A DNA stretch of 64,000 nt from Caprella mutica (lineage: Eukaryota; Arthropoda; Malacostraca; Amphipoda; Caprellidae), in the NCBI GenBank assembly GCA_947561585.1, contig CANNZV010001620.1, forward strand, positions 1 to 64,000, in the 5' to 3' direction. The notes under the pieces are model-generated. The model did no database searches and was not told where the DNA came from. It saw only the letters and a program-made list of their open reading frames with translations. The position numbers and the translations under genes are program-made. This document shows, one piece after another, positions 33,809 to 45,301 of this stretch; position 1 is the first letter of the stretch; every line of letters starts with the position of its first letter.

Positions 33809-35785
33809 AAGAAATGTTTCTAGGAAAAACATTTTGTGTTCAATTTTCTGAGGGGATGATTTTGAAAAATGCCAAATTTGTTGTATTTTTCTTCTCGAAA
33901 CTTTCCTTATGGGAGCTTCGGTATTGTGCTCAGAAAATTATGTAGGAAGTCGATTTGAAGTACGGGTACTTCTCGGTACTCGGAAAATGGGCCACAACCC
34001 TTAAAATTTAATCACTCTAGGTTAATTTGTCCCACCTTTTAATTTAAAACTTGGTTTCTATGCAGTATTCGAACTAGAGGGCTAGTTCCGATTAATCGAC
34101 TGGCTCCACATTTTCGATCGTAAAAATGATAAATTGTTTTATTAAAGTTTATCCTCGGAAATATGGAACCGGTCGATAACTCTGAACTTACCCAACTAGT
34201 TCACTTTAATAATTACTTTAATGATAATTTTACTTTTTCATAGTTACCATAAGTTGATTGTATTAATTATAATTAAAATCTTAGCTAAACTTTAATTCTC
34301 AATTCTCCACTGATTGGCGTCCTCCCATTGGTTTGATTTCAATGACGTCATATTTATTAAGGCTATTTTTTTCTGAGTTATGAAGCACTCTATTAATGAG
34401 GGTCCTGAATTATGAAATGCACCTGAGTTATGGAGTAGTTTTCTATGTTTAAATTATAGAAAATGAATGAGTTATCCCTGAATGACCATAGTTTTCTAAG
34501 ATTTTAATCATAGAAAACTATCTAGTGCACTCGAGATATGAAGGAACCTATACTTCACACAACACAGGAATTTCACTGTATAGGTATTTATTTATTTATT
34601 TGTTTTCCAGATATCTGTTGGAAATTACGTTAAATTTTGATACCACTTTAGATTTAAAAATTCTTTATCGTTTAATATATTTTTGCTTGATTATATTATA
34701 AACAGGTCTGGCTCTACTTATTTGTATTATAATCTAGTTACACTGGGTTTAAGAATAAACTAGTTAATAAATTTTAACCACTAGTTATTAATTCAATGAT
34801 TATATACTGCTTAAAGATGTTATTATTTTCGCGTTTATTTAAAATGTTCAGTTTTTGAAAATTCGTAAATATACAATTGATTTTTGCTAACTTTTTGTTT
34901 TATTCATATTTTATAGGACCAATTCCATTAAATTAGATAATAAAGTAAATGTTAAAGGAGTGCCTTATACTGAAACTTGTTTCTTTGTTATGTCCATGCT
35001 AATAATAATACATGACAAAAAAAGCGGGAAAAATATTGAACCTAGCGGTACCTCCTAAACAAAGTAGGTATTCAAACTAGTTTGCAAAATGATCATGTAC
35101 TAGCTAGGGTAAATTCGAGTTACCGCACGGTTTCACATTTTTGATCATATAAGAAAAAAGCTGTATACGAATTTAACTTATTTTTAATTTTACCTATGAT
35201 ATCTGGAAGTATCATGGTTGCCAATTGAAATGACTAGTGAAATTATTATACAATTTTTACTTTATGATCGAAAATGTGGAACCGTCCGATAACATGGAAC
35301 TTATTTAGCATGTGTATTATCCATGATGCTAATAATTTACTGCATACGATTCTGAGAATAAATTAAAGACGGAAAATTTGGCAACATATAACCAGAATGT
35401 GAAAGAAACTTCATTTTCCGGCTCCTTTATGCTTTACAGCGACATCTAGTGAGCGCACTTATAGCCCTAAAATATGTGATACTAATGATTTGTGTTAATA
35501 ATTGTTTTAATTTAGAAATGTCTTTAAAAAGGAGACAATAGTTTAATTTTTATTCTAAAACATTCATTTATTTCAATGAACGAATCTTTAATAATAATAT
35601 TGGCTATTTGTGCAGAAATTTTCATTTTTCTAATGACGTATATTCAGTCTTCGGTTGACTTTTATCTTGAATGTTGTTGAGCGCCGTTCCAGATATTAAA
35701 TCAAATTGGAATAATTAATCAATATTTTTCATAATATTAGTATTGCTTAATTTATAATACTATAATTTTCTAAAAAAGAATCAAT
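33809..35785. other. intergenic region between PGAM5 and protease copy 1
   Basis: Holds the PGAM5 3' UTR, family B copies at 34079-34193 and 35106-35311, and from about 34920 the upstream block shared by the three protease genes. No other gene seen. Confidence 0.6.
35329..35460 (+). promoter_or_regulatory. conserved upstream block of protease copy 1
   Basis: About 330-460 bp before the start codon. It matches 48008-48155 and 59845-59990, with shared AATTTGGCAACATATAA and CAGCGACATCTAGTGAGCG. Conserved between three paralogues although surrounding DNA differs, so it may be promoter or simply part of the duplicated unit. Confidence 0.4.
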
Positions 35786-38700
35786 ATGAAATTGAAAACC
35801 AGGATTTTTTTCATTTTCCTCTCTGTTTTAATTTCGGAATCGTCGTCTCAAGGTAAGTGATTTAGAACGTATTAAAATTTCTATATTAAATAGCTACCAC
35901 TGAAATGTGATAGACGCTCCTTGATTTATTTACTAATCTATTTTTCAATTGCATATGATAATTACTTATTAGTTTATGTTAATAAATTTTAAATGTATAA
36001 AACTACCTATTATTTTGCGTCTCTAGGTTCACTAACTGTTGAAATTTTATTATGATTTCTCTTTTTAGTTCATATTTATTTTATTTATCATTTTCGGACG
36101 CCCCTTGTAGTTTTAGAGGATAGCGCTAGGGTTATGCTCTTCAACTACGAGGTCTTAGATTTTTGTGATAGGTAGACTCGTAGGCTTCATTTACTACCAC
36201 CTCTTCATTTTCCTCTTCCATCTGTGTCCCTTTTCGTCACATTCCTTTGTAAATGACTGCATTCACGGAGTAGCTTTTCGACATTCATTTGAAGCGTTAC
36301 TGAAGCCATTTTCATATCTGAGTGCTTATTTTATGTAGTCCCATGTACCTAATAATTTCCTTTTCACATTAGCGATATGGTATTTTGTTCTGAAGAATGT
36401 GTCTGTGACCATAAACCCCTTTTAGTAGTTATACTTTAAATAAAAACATTGTGTATTTTATCTATTTCAGTTTTTATTTGAAGAATTTAACTTGTTAAAC
36501 CAGAGTTATACATTATATCTAATGTAGTTTAAATCATTCTTCATCGTTAGGTTTTTACGTGATTATCTTATGCAAACTCAAACCAAGTTTTGTGGAGTGG
36601 GAAGAACTTTTCCTATTCTGTTCTGAATTTCTATAAATAATAATCTACAGGTATCAGCTTCCCTGGCTCTCAACCTGGACCATCCTTGTGTCAAACTCAG
36701 GACAATAATCTGGGCGTTTGTAAGAGTTTGACTGAATGTCCTGAAGCAATCAGCCATGGCTTCAACGCCAAAATTTGCGGTTTCAACAGTTTGAGACCTA
36801 CCGTATGCTGCCCAATGAGAACAGGTAAATGCATATTTCGGCTACTGGTTTATTCTTTTGTTGTTTGACCTCCTCATCCGGGATGGAGGGGCGCCCCTGG
36901 TGTCAGCCAGCCGAGGCACTATGTGGGAAAGTGTGAACCTAAGAAAAAAAAACCATCCAAGGATGGGTCCAAGGGACCAAAGGTGCTCCAGTCAGTGTAT
37001 GCTGTCCATCCTGTGTATTTGTAGGGACGGATATTGTTTGAGGATATGGGAGACAGACTCTTGACAGATGGGACAGAACTCACACCAATCAGACTCGGAT
37101 CTCCCAATCCTGTGTGTAAGAGAGTAGGGAAGGGCGGTGTCCACATCTCAGACGGGATAGGTTTATCCAGCCGAAACATGTAGAATTCGCACTGGTCCAA
37201 GTCCAGAGGCCGGGACCCGAGGAACCCGTTAGGAGTGGGAGGAAGAGAATTCAGAGTTCTATGTGTATGTGTTTGCAAAGAGATGTGTTATCGGAAGTGG
37301 GGAGTGAAGTGTAGAGGTGTCTGTAGTAGTGTGTGACAGATGTAGTGTGTAGGTTGCATACTTGCATGGCGTCCTCCGCTCGGTTTGCATGTAATGTAGG
37401 GGATGTGAGGGGTCAAATGTAGAGTTGTAAATTGTGTTCTTATATCTATGTGTGAGGCCAACGGGAGGACTCATGTTTCTGTGTGTAGGTTTTTTGTGAT
37501 ATTAAGAGTGTAACTACTCGGAAAGTGGACGATGAACCAATCTGACACTAAGTAATTTCTGATTGACTAATAACGTACATCCAATGTCAACACCCAGTTT
37601 CAGAGTAATAACACGCAACGGTGATATTGTCTCTGATTAGCGCGGGAAAATTACCGCTAAGCTATAGAGGCAAAATTACATGAGTATTGATTATATAGAC
37701 TACTTGAATGCATTATTGTAATATGATAATTCCCATGTAGATAGCCTTTGCATTCACAATCGCTTATAAATTATATAAAAGCTTCTTTTTATATAATCAA
37801 ACCATTGTTTCCATAGATTTTATTGAATTTTGCCATAATTATCAAACTGTTTCAGGACCAATTAAAGATGGCGGTGTAACTGCTCCTCGACTCGGCTTCA
37901 GTAAGTTCGAATTATATTAAAATTTTAATTATACGACATATTTATTATATGTTCATCAATTGCGTATTTCATTGATACCAAAATTATATTAGTTAAGTTA
38001 GTCATAAATATTTTCTATATCATTGAATTGAAAGCGAATAGCCTATGTTAGTTTACTACGGTTGATGTGATAAATTTGAGATCAACTATCGGATTTTTTT
38101 TTTCAAATTCCAGTTTTACTCATAATTTTGACATCCAAGCTTATTTCTTTAAAATGTATTAAAAAGAAGAAGTAATATAACACTTAATATAATATCATTC
38201 TTTGTCTCCCAAGGATGTGGAAACCAAACTGCTTCATCTGGACCTGTATCATCAGTCCCTGCTTTTTTCAGACGTAGAAGGAGTACTATTCCGAAATTTG
38301 TAGATTCACAGCCACCAAAACCGTTTGATGAAGTCCCTCCCGTGATAGGAGGTTTCGACTCCTTCTTCAACTCTACATGGAAAACCTCATGGCCCTGGAT
38401 GGTGAGTTCTGATTTCATTACGACAATCTTCTTTCTCTGGAGTGTGTATAACAGATGCCAACCAGGCTGTTTCGCTACCGCATCTATTCTGATTACGTAC
38501 TCAGTTTCACCGGTTGTCGCTGGCATGTAAACACCTGTACTATTCTTCTACTCAATTATTATGGTAGTTTGGTTTGTTTGGTGTCTTTTCTAAGTATTTG
38601 ATTTTGTTGGAATTTTTAGATTTTAGCTACTTATTTGAATAAAACTTATATTTTTATTATTAGATTTCTTCTTTGTGAAATCTAATTATTACGGTACAGC

Positions 38701-41700
38701 TTTTGATTCTATAAAAGAAATATTTGAATATAGGTACGCTACCAACATATACCCATTGATTTTTTTAGAATGCATCTAAAGCCCGTATTACACTGTGGCG
38801 CTCGCCATGGCGCTGTTGTCTCTCTCTCTCTACAGATATGGCGCTCACCATTCTCAAAATTGCTATTACACTAGACGAGTCGATATGGCGCTGATCGTGC
38901 ATTGAAATTTAGGGAAAATTGAAAAATTTACTATGAAATGAATCGTACCAATAAAATTCGATGTCATCTCGAATATATATTCAGTTAATTATCTTTTTGA
39001 TAGTTGTGTGAAACAATTCCATGCGTATATATTAAAAAGTTTAATTCCATTGATTGTATGGCAACACTGGACACTACACAGAAGCATTCATTTCTTTTTT
39101 GTATCGCGCAGTAGCCGTACAAAGTCTTAAATAACTTTTAAAATGAAACAAAATACTTTTTCCACTACTTCAAATCTCTTTAGCAGGCTTCAGTGACAAT
39201 TTCATCACCTCTAAAACGGAAGCGGTGTTCGTTCTATCGCGCAGTGAGCGATCACAATTTCGTGGTGCTCGCCAAGACATTTTTCACTATTAGAGAGAAA
39301 AGGGGCGGAGTTAGAGAGAAAAATAACAAAAATGTGGCGACCGCCATAGCGCGCGCCACAGTGTAATACGGGCTTTAGGTGCAACAGGCCTGAGCTCGTG
39401 ACAGCCAATATATGATTCTACCATTTATAGTTTTACCTTTAAGAAACTACTAACTATGCACAGTTAACTACTTAAACTAGCTGCATACATTTTTTTAAAT
39501 ACATATATATGTCGGTAAAATTGTAAAATTTAGTGTTCTTGCACATTTAGCTACGTATCTATAATGAGATACTAATTATAAGCAATTTTTCGAATGCATA
39601 TCGGTACCATTTTGATCTGGTGATGATTGTTAGGTGTACCAGATGTGATATCGTGACTGCTAATATATTATAGATTTCTCAGTTTTACGAATTTATTGAA
39701 TATTTAGTTACCTACTTATACCTAATTATTAAACTTTAGAATGCGAATCGGTACCAGTTAGGCCTAGCTCCAATATGTTTTAAAAGTGGGCTCTATTGTG
39801 TCAAGAATTGTAGTAATTTGGATAAAGACTTTCTACATATTTACCATGTTTCTACGTTTTTAGTACTAATTATGCGTCATAACACTAGGCAGCTAGGGTT
39901 ATATTTTTCATTTAGAAGATCATAGTTTTATGTTAGGTTGGCTCTTATGCATCAGTATTGATATTATCGGTACAGTTGCTAATCGTACCAGATCCCATCT
40001 TTAGTTACAACATGTTGTTCTATATTTTTTAGCATAATCACTTGAAAAGATCACGACGGGCTTTTGTGGTGGTGGGTGGAACTGATGCGATTCGAAGAGA
40101 TTGGCCGTGGATGGTAAGCGAAAGCTCGTAGAATATCACTGAAAGTTCTCGTCTTACCCGATTTATGCTCTATGAATTCCTACTGATTAATTTTTTTATC
40201 ACGAAAATTGGGTGATATATTTCATAGATATATTTACTTTATAGTTAAACATTAAAATCTTGGTTGAACGAGATCTTCAGAAAAATTTAATGCTTGTTTG
40301 CTTGGTTGTTTTTTCATAGATAATATAGGTAATGTATGAACAAATTACATGAGTCTTATTACCTTGTTCGTGGTGTTGAACAGTAACGTAAAGGCCGAAA
40401 ATGTAAATAATGTAATACAATGCTGTTTCAATGTCATTCCTACCTAAATAGTAAAACAACGCTGTGCCCACTTCATTTAATAGATTATATTCCCTGCTGT
40501 TTAAAAATTTCGACTACTCCTTTTTTATAAACATCCATAGCCACGTTTTCAGTTATTTTTCTTCTAGATTGGGCGTCAGAAAAGGTCTGGCATCCCTATT
40601 CTGAGGGGTGGAAGTGACGCTATTGAGAATGCATGGCCATGGATGGTGAGGGAGTATTAGCTCAATAACCCCTCATTATTAGTCGCACGAGAACATTCGC
40701 TCAATAACACCAAACTATTAGTTCCAAGAGAACGCTCGCTCGATCATAACATTCACTTTAAAGGTCCTCTCCAGGCTCCGCGAAAAAAATGAGTTTATAA
40801 CATAATATTACAGAACTAAGGTCTACGATCATTATTCTGCAAACCGCATACAATTCGGTTCAGTATATATTTAATAATTTGTTTTTAAATTTTTAGTACT
40901 CTGTGAGCAACAATTGAGCGAATCACTAATCTGATGCTCAAGAAGAAGATTGTACACTCTTTGTTTTGATTACAAATTTGAATTTTATAAACAAACCATG
41001 AGTTTTCGGCCATTATTTTAGATATTAATTATTTCCTACAGTATGTAAACGTTTCTATTATAAGTTCATTCAAATTTATACCTTTACACGAATATTAAAT
41101 GGATTTATTAAACCTAATACCTAGTTGACAATCAAAACAAATGGTGTACATTCTTTTTTTTTTCAGGCTGAAAATTTCTTAAATTAGTAAGTCGGAAGTA
41201 AAATAGGTTTCGTAGAGTTTTAATTATAAAAATCTTTAAAAGCATATAAAATTAAAAATATGCTACCAAATTTGATGCAGTTTGCAGCAAAATAATAAGA
41301 AACATTAGCCTCGTTGAATAAGGCAATAAAAATATTTGCTTGGAGGGGACCTTCAAGGGAACATTCGCTTAACATCTCCTGTGACATTCGCTTAACATCT
41401 CCTGTGACATGAAAAGAAATATTCAGTAGGTCATCTTTAAAATAGATGATAAAGATTGTTGTTCAATATTCCATCATCAATTATTTCTAGGTTGCTTAAA
41501 ATATTCTTAGCCATGGAGTTCTTTAATTACATTTAGTCATGAAGAACGAGTTTATTCGCTCAAAAATTACTTTCAATCCTGCTTACGCCGAAGTGCGCCA
41601 ATTCTTCTTGATACAGACGTTATAAAATTTGAAATTATAATGTTTTGATTGCCTAAATGAAGATAGTTTTAAATAGTTACTCAATATGATGCTGATTGTT

Positions 41701-44175
41701 AATATTTAATTATTATTGAACTTGTTTCATTTAGACCAAAATCAAGTTGCAGATACCTAGGTATTTTTAATTCTCAGAACTTTTGAGTTTTTTTCTCTAA
41801 AATTTGCCAATATAAACAGAATGGCATAATCTGACAAGTTTAGATTATGTGATAAGTCACATATACGTAGAAGAAACTATTTTTAGAATTATTTATATCC
41901 TATATATATTATATATTTTTGCACCATTACCTAGAACATTTGAATATATTACTTAAAGTACCTAATTTTGTTATTTCATTTTCAGGCTCTTCTTGGACGA
42001 GGTAACCCGCCACTTACTCCCAGATGGTTCTGTAGCGCCAGTCTCATCAACGAAAAGTGGCTCCTAACTGCTGCCCATTGCTTGGCTTTCGGGTATGAAG
42101 CTAGAAATGGATATGGACTAGTTTAGTAGTTTTAATTTAGGATGTCAGTAGATCTTAACCAATAGAAACTACATATATCAATCTTTTTCACTTTCTTTTA
42201 TTTCCAGTAATCCAGACATCATTCGATTGGGTGAACACAACTACAATATAACCACAGACAACAAGCACACCGACTATAAACTCAAGAAGGTTGTGGTCTA
42301 TCCGAAATACAAAAAAGGTCCCAATCGCCTCACCGACTACCATGATTTGGCCCTACTTGAAGTAGAGGGCACAGTTAAATTGTCGGTGAGTTGTGTTGTT
42401 TCATATAACTAAAGTAGTACTCTGTTATGTTATTTTAAAAAGAATATGCCAAGCAAATTGCCTAGATTTATCCTTTAACATGACTAATTTGTCTATTCTT
42501 TAATTCCTCTAGGACGCTAATTTCTCTCAAAAGCATTAGTTTTTTTGTTGGTATTTCAGCTGCTTTTTCTACGTTACAGAGAACGGAATGGCCTGTCTGT
42601 CTGCCATGGAGCCACGACAAGATCGTCAAAGACAAACTACTTCTCACAATAACAGGATGGGGATCTAAAGTTGCTGGTACGTTTGAACAAGAATAGGTGT
42701 CTAAAACATTGCATTGACAAGGAAAAGAGTAAAAATAGATAATTCCCAGACCATATACAAATCAACAGGGAATTTTGGGGTAAATATGATAACTCAATTC
42801 ATTATCATATATATGTCAAATTTACTCAATTTGGGTCCCCTGGTGCTCTCTATCCTGAAGCTGTCTGTGGTGAATGTAAGAGAAGGGGATGCCGCCCTTG
42901 AGCTTCGAACTGTTGTAATTTGAATTAGGCATCGTCTTCTTCATTTTATTCATTTTTATCCGTTTTGCAACGCTACTTGCAGTTTTAGAAGATAGCGCTG
43001 GGGTTATACTCCATTTTGAACTTCTCTTTTATAAATACTTATTATAATTGTTTGAATTATTTTTCATTTCCGTGAAGGTGGGGAACCACACGCAATCCTT
43101 CAAGAGGCACAAGTGGAGGTCTTCCCCACCTCCAAATGTAACTCCTCCTACTCTGATCTATTGGGTGCACCGAGGAAGTGGCCCCAAGGGATAACGCCCC
43201 AGCTTCACATATGTGCTGGTAACTCCACAGGAGGTGTCGACACATGTCAGGTAAAACATTGCACCTCTTTTTTGTACCTAAACTTAATTAATAGAACTTA
43301 AAAAACCTGGATTTGTAGATACCTACTCTGTTTTTGTTTATTATTATAATTTAATAGAATTTCAACACTATAACTCATCGTTCCATATTCTAACACTCAC
43401 CTTTTCATATTCTAACACTCACCGTTTCATATTCTAACACTCGCCGTTTCATATTCTAACACTCACTTTACGACTGATTGCAGTGTCCATACCTACTTCT
43501 ACTCTTAACTACGACTGAGTACAGTGCTATACCTACTTCTACTCTTGCCTAAGACTGAGTAGTGTCCATACATACTTACACTCTTGATTACGACTGAGTA
43601 CAGAGTCCATACCTACATCTATTCTTGACTACGACTGAGTACAGTGTCTATACCTACTTCTACTCTTGTCTACGACTGATTACAGTGTCCATACCTACTT
43701 CTACTCTTGTCTACGACTGATTACAGTGTCCATACCTACTTCTACTCTAGACTACGACTGAGTACAGTGTCTATACCTACTTCTGCTCTTGCCTAAGACT
43801 GAGTAGAGTGTCCATACATACTTACACTCTTGATTACGACTTAGTATCGTGTCCATACCTACTTCTACTCTTGACTATGACTGAGTACAGTGTCAATACC
43901 TACTAGAACAATAATTGATTATATCTTATAAGCTAAAATTTTTCCTCTCTGTGTAAATAATGCCAAACCATTTTAACCTACTAAGGTGAATTCTTTTTCA
44001 GGGTGACTCAGGTGGTCCGGCATTGCAGTTGGACCCCTCTAGCAGGACCTACACAGCAATTGGTGTTGTGTCTCAGGGTAACGGGTGCGGGTTGGAGGCT
44101 TTTCCAGGACTTTACGTCAATCTTGCCAAAGGAGAGTACTTGCAGTGGATTAAAGATGTTGCTTTTGCCAATTGA
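35786..44175 (+). CDS. CLIP-domain serine protease, tandem copy 1
   Basis: Secreted S1 protease of the type used in insect immune and developmental cascades. Exons 35786-35852, 36651-36824, 37856-37900, 38214-38401, 41986-42092, 42208-42385, 42580-42676, 43078-43250, 44002-44175 (stop TGA): 400 aa. Signal peptide residues 1-21 (RIFFIFLSVLISESSS); CLIP domain about 36-78 with six Cys ending PTVCCP; linker with RRRR-S at 115-119; VIGG at 139-142; WPWM at 155-158; catalytic H189 (LTAAHC), D240 (YHDLALLE), S346 (GDSGGP). D340 is the specificity-pocket Asp, so it should cut after Arg/Lys. Residue before VIGG is Pro, not Arg/Lys. Two further phase-0 mini-exons lie in intron 4. The exon structure is identical in the two downstream paralogues. 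The physiological role is not known. Confidence 0.95.
36082..36425 (+). mobile_element. family F interspersed repeat in protease copy 1 intron 1
   Basis: Contains TTTAGAGGATAGCGCTAGGG, TAGGTAGACTCGTAGGCTTC, ACCTCTTCATTTTCCTCTTC and GCGATATGGTATTTTGTTC, in the same order as 48868-49215 and partly at 62075-62350. Non-coding. Confidence 0.7.
36853..37485 (-). pseudogene. non-LTR retrotransposon fragment inserted in intron 2 of copy 1
   Basis: On the minus strand, across at least one frameshift, 36900-37200 reads LTHRIGRSESDWCEFCPICQ followed by ESVSHILKQY. This is the C-x2-C-x8-H-like end typical of LINE ORF2 with RNase H. The block is GC-richer than its surroundings. Introns 2 of copies 2 and 3 have the same flanks joined without it (TTTATTTTGTGATA), which defines the insertion. 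Truncated and dead. Confidence 0.55.
38776..39378. mobile_element. 600-bp MITE in protease copy 1 intron 4
   Basis: Terminal inverted repeats CTAAAGCCCGTATTACACTG and CAGTGTAATACGGGCTTTAG, followed inward by GGCGCTCGCCA/CCGCCATAGCGCG. No target duplication recognised. Absent from copies 2 and 3. Confidence 0.88.
40033..40113 (+). CDS. candidate cassette exon 4b of protease copy 1 (27 codons)
   Basis: Acceptor ATATTTTTTAG and donor ATG|GTAAGC. Open in the phase that links exon 4 to exon 5 (phase 0 at both ends, 81 nt). Translation runs from HNHLKRSRR through AFVVVGGTDA to WPWM. It carries RSRR (furin-like), VVGG and WPWM, the same order as the activation segment in exon 4. It cannot follow exon 3 directly, because exon 3 ends after one base of a codon. 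Not present in the corresponding introns of copies 2 and 3. Could be a used alternative exon or a duplicated relic; the intact splice sites and frame favour use. Confidence 0.6.
40568..40645 (+). CDS. candidate cassette exon 4c of protease copy 1 (26 codons)
   Basis: Acceptor with a strong pyrimidine tract (TTTTTCTTCTAG) and donor ATG|GTGAGG. Phase 0 at both ends, 78 nt. Encodes IGRQKRSGIPILRGGSDA, then IENAWPWM: furin-like RQKR-S, GG-S-D-A strand and WPWM. Resembles exon 4b in layout and DAI-WPWM, but the residue pair before GG is Leu-Arg. Located 455 bp after exon 4b. Confidence 0.6.
40760..41354. mobile_element. possible 0.6 kb MITE downstream of exon 4c
   Basis: Ends AAAGGTCCTCTCCAGGC and GCTTGGAGGGGACCTT are inverted copies. 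AT-rich interior without coding capacity. Confidence 0.55.
43370..43465 (-). repeat. APRT-type 22-bp repeat, inverted, in protease copy 1 intron 8
   Basis: Four to five units whose reverse complement reads GTGAGTGTTAGAATATGAAA, the same unit as the array at 19591-20700. Adjoins the 41-bp array at 43467. Confidence 0.88.
43467..43905 (+). repeat. 41-bp minisatellite in protease copy 1 intron 8
   Basis: About eleven copies of TACGACTGAGTACAGTGTCC followed by ATACCTACTTCTACTCTTGAC. The same intron of copy 2 has only two units (57724-57800), so the array expanded after gene duplication. Confidence 0.93.
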
Positions 44176-44364
44176 TTTACATTTGTAAGGAAAATAATAT
44201 AAAAAATGGCTTCATATTTAAAAAAGAAATTCTCATATTTATTGTACGATTTGGCTTTTCATTTTCTCTATTGAGTTTTTCGAACTTTTATACATTTTTG
44301 AAGATTTTTTATAATTATCCGAAGAATTGGGTAATTTTTTCCTGTTTGCCTGAAATTTGTTTCG

Positions 44365-44690
44365 TGTTCCTAAAGCACTTTTGCCGAAAAACACTTTCGC
44401 TGCAGGACACTTTCGCGAAAAAAAATACAGTATATAAGTTATCGGTCCGGTTGGGGGGAGGCTCCCCCCCCCTCCAGCCAAGTTTGATAGTGACAAAATG
44501 TATACTTCAATACTTCACTGTTTTTTTACTGTAAAATAAGTATATCATATTTATGTAAAAAATAATCATATTTTCGGCGAAAGTGCCATTCGGCGAAAGT
44601 GTCGTGCAGCGAACATGTTTTCGGCGAAAGGGCTTTCAGCGAATTTGTTTCGGCAAATGTGCTTTCGGCTAAAAGATCTAGAACCGGTTT
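44365..44690. mobile_element. element with CTTTCGGCGAAAG motifs, downstream of copy 1
   Basis: Left side TTGCCGAAAAACACTTTCGC and right side repeated TTCGGCGAAAGTG, TTTCAGCGAA and TTTCGGCAAATGTGC are inverted relatives. Non-coding. Confidence 0.6.
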
Positions 44691-44785
44691 TGTTGCCTAA
44701 TAATTTTACTATGTTAGTCATCAATAAAATCAATGTATAATGGGCTTCTCTTTCAATCGAATTAATTTTAGCTCACAGGATATAT

Positions 44786-44920
44786 TCTGAGTTATCTGAC
44801 GGTTCCACATTTTCAAGGATGGAAGATAAAAAGTAGTATATAATAATAATTATTATTATTTAACTTTTTTTACATGATGGCTAATATGGAATCGTTCGAT
44901 AAGTCGAAACTTACCCTACC
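44786..44920. mobile_element. MITE family B copy
   Basis: TGAGTTATCTGACGGTTCCA at left and ATCGTTCGATAAGTCGAAAC with CTTACCCT at right. Confidence 0.7.
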
Positions 44921-45301
44921 TACTCGGCATTTTCTTATTTTAATAATTTACATACCTACTTTTTTTGTTTTGTTTTATTTTTCCATTTAATTTTTTTTCT
45001 ACATTTTCACTCAGAATAATTTTGACACAATATTAAATTCCTGTAAATTTCTACGTTTAACTAGAATTTAACATTCGATACACTATAGTTAATAGGTATT
45101 AAATTTCAATAATCAGTTAAGATTTATTAGATTTCAATCACAATTTTATTTTTTTCTGAAGTTTCCTTTTTTCCCTTTCCTCGGTTTTCCAGATTCATCG
45201 GTTTTTCCTGTTTTTCAGTTTTCTGTGTTTTTCTGTCTTCTGTATTCTTCATGATTTCCGATTTTCGGGTTTTTCTAATTTTTCAATATTCTGGATCTAT
45301 C

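Noticed and set aside
37259..37474. Antisense 71-codon frame upstream of the LINE fragment
   Set aside because: No clear similarity to reverse transcriptase; kept only as part of the inserted block.
38149..38526. Antisense 125-codon frame over exon 4 of protease copy 1
   Set aside because: Shadow of the sense exon; the equivalent antisense frame in copy 3 (61585-61806) is likewise a shadow.
40033..40645. Mini-exons 4b and 4c as mutually exclusive replacements of exon 4
   Set aside because: Exon 3 ends in phase 1, but both mini-exons start in phase 0. Exon 3 joined to 4b gives an immediate stop, so only insertion after exon 4 keeps frame.
44172..44534. 120-codon frame after the copy 1 stop codon
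   Set aside because: Starts in the 3' UTR, biased Phe/Leu composition from AT-rich DNA, and runs into a repeat.
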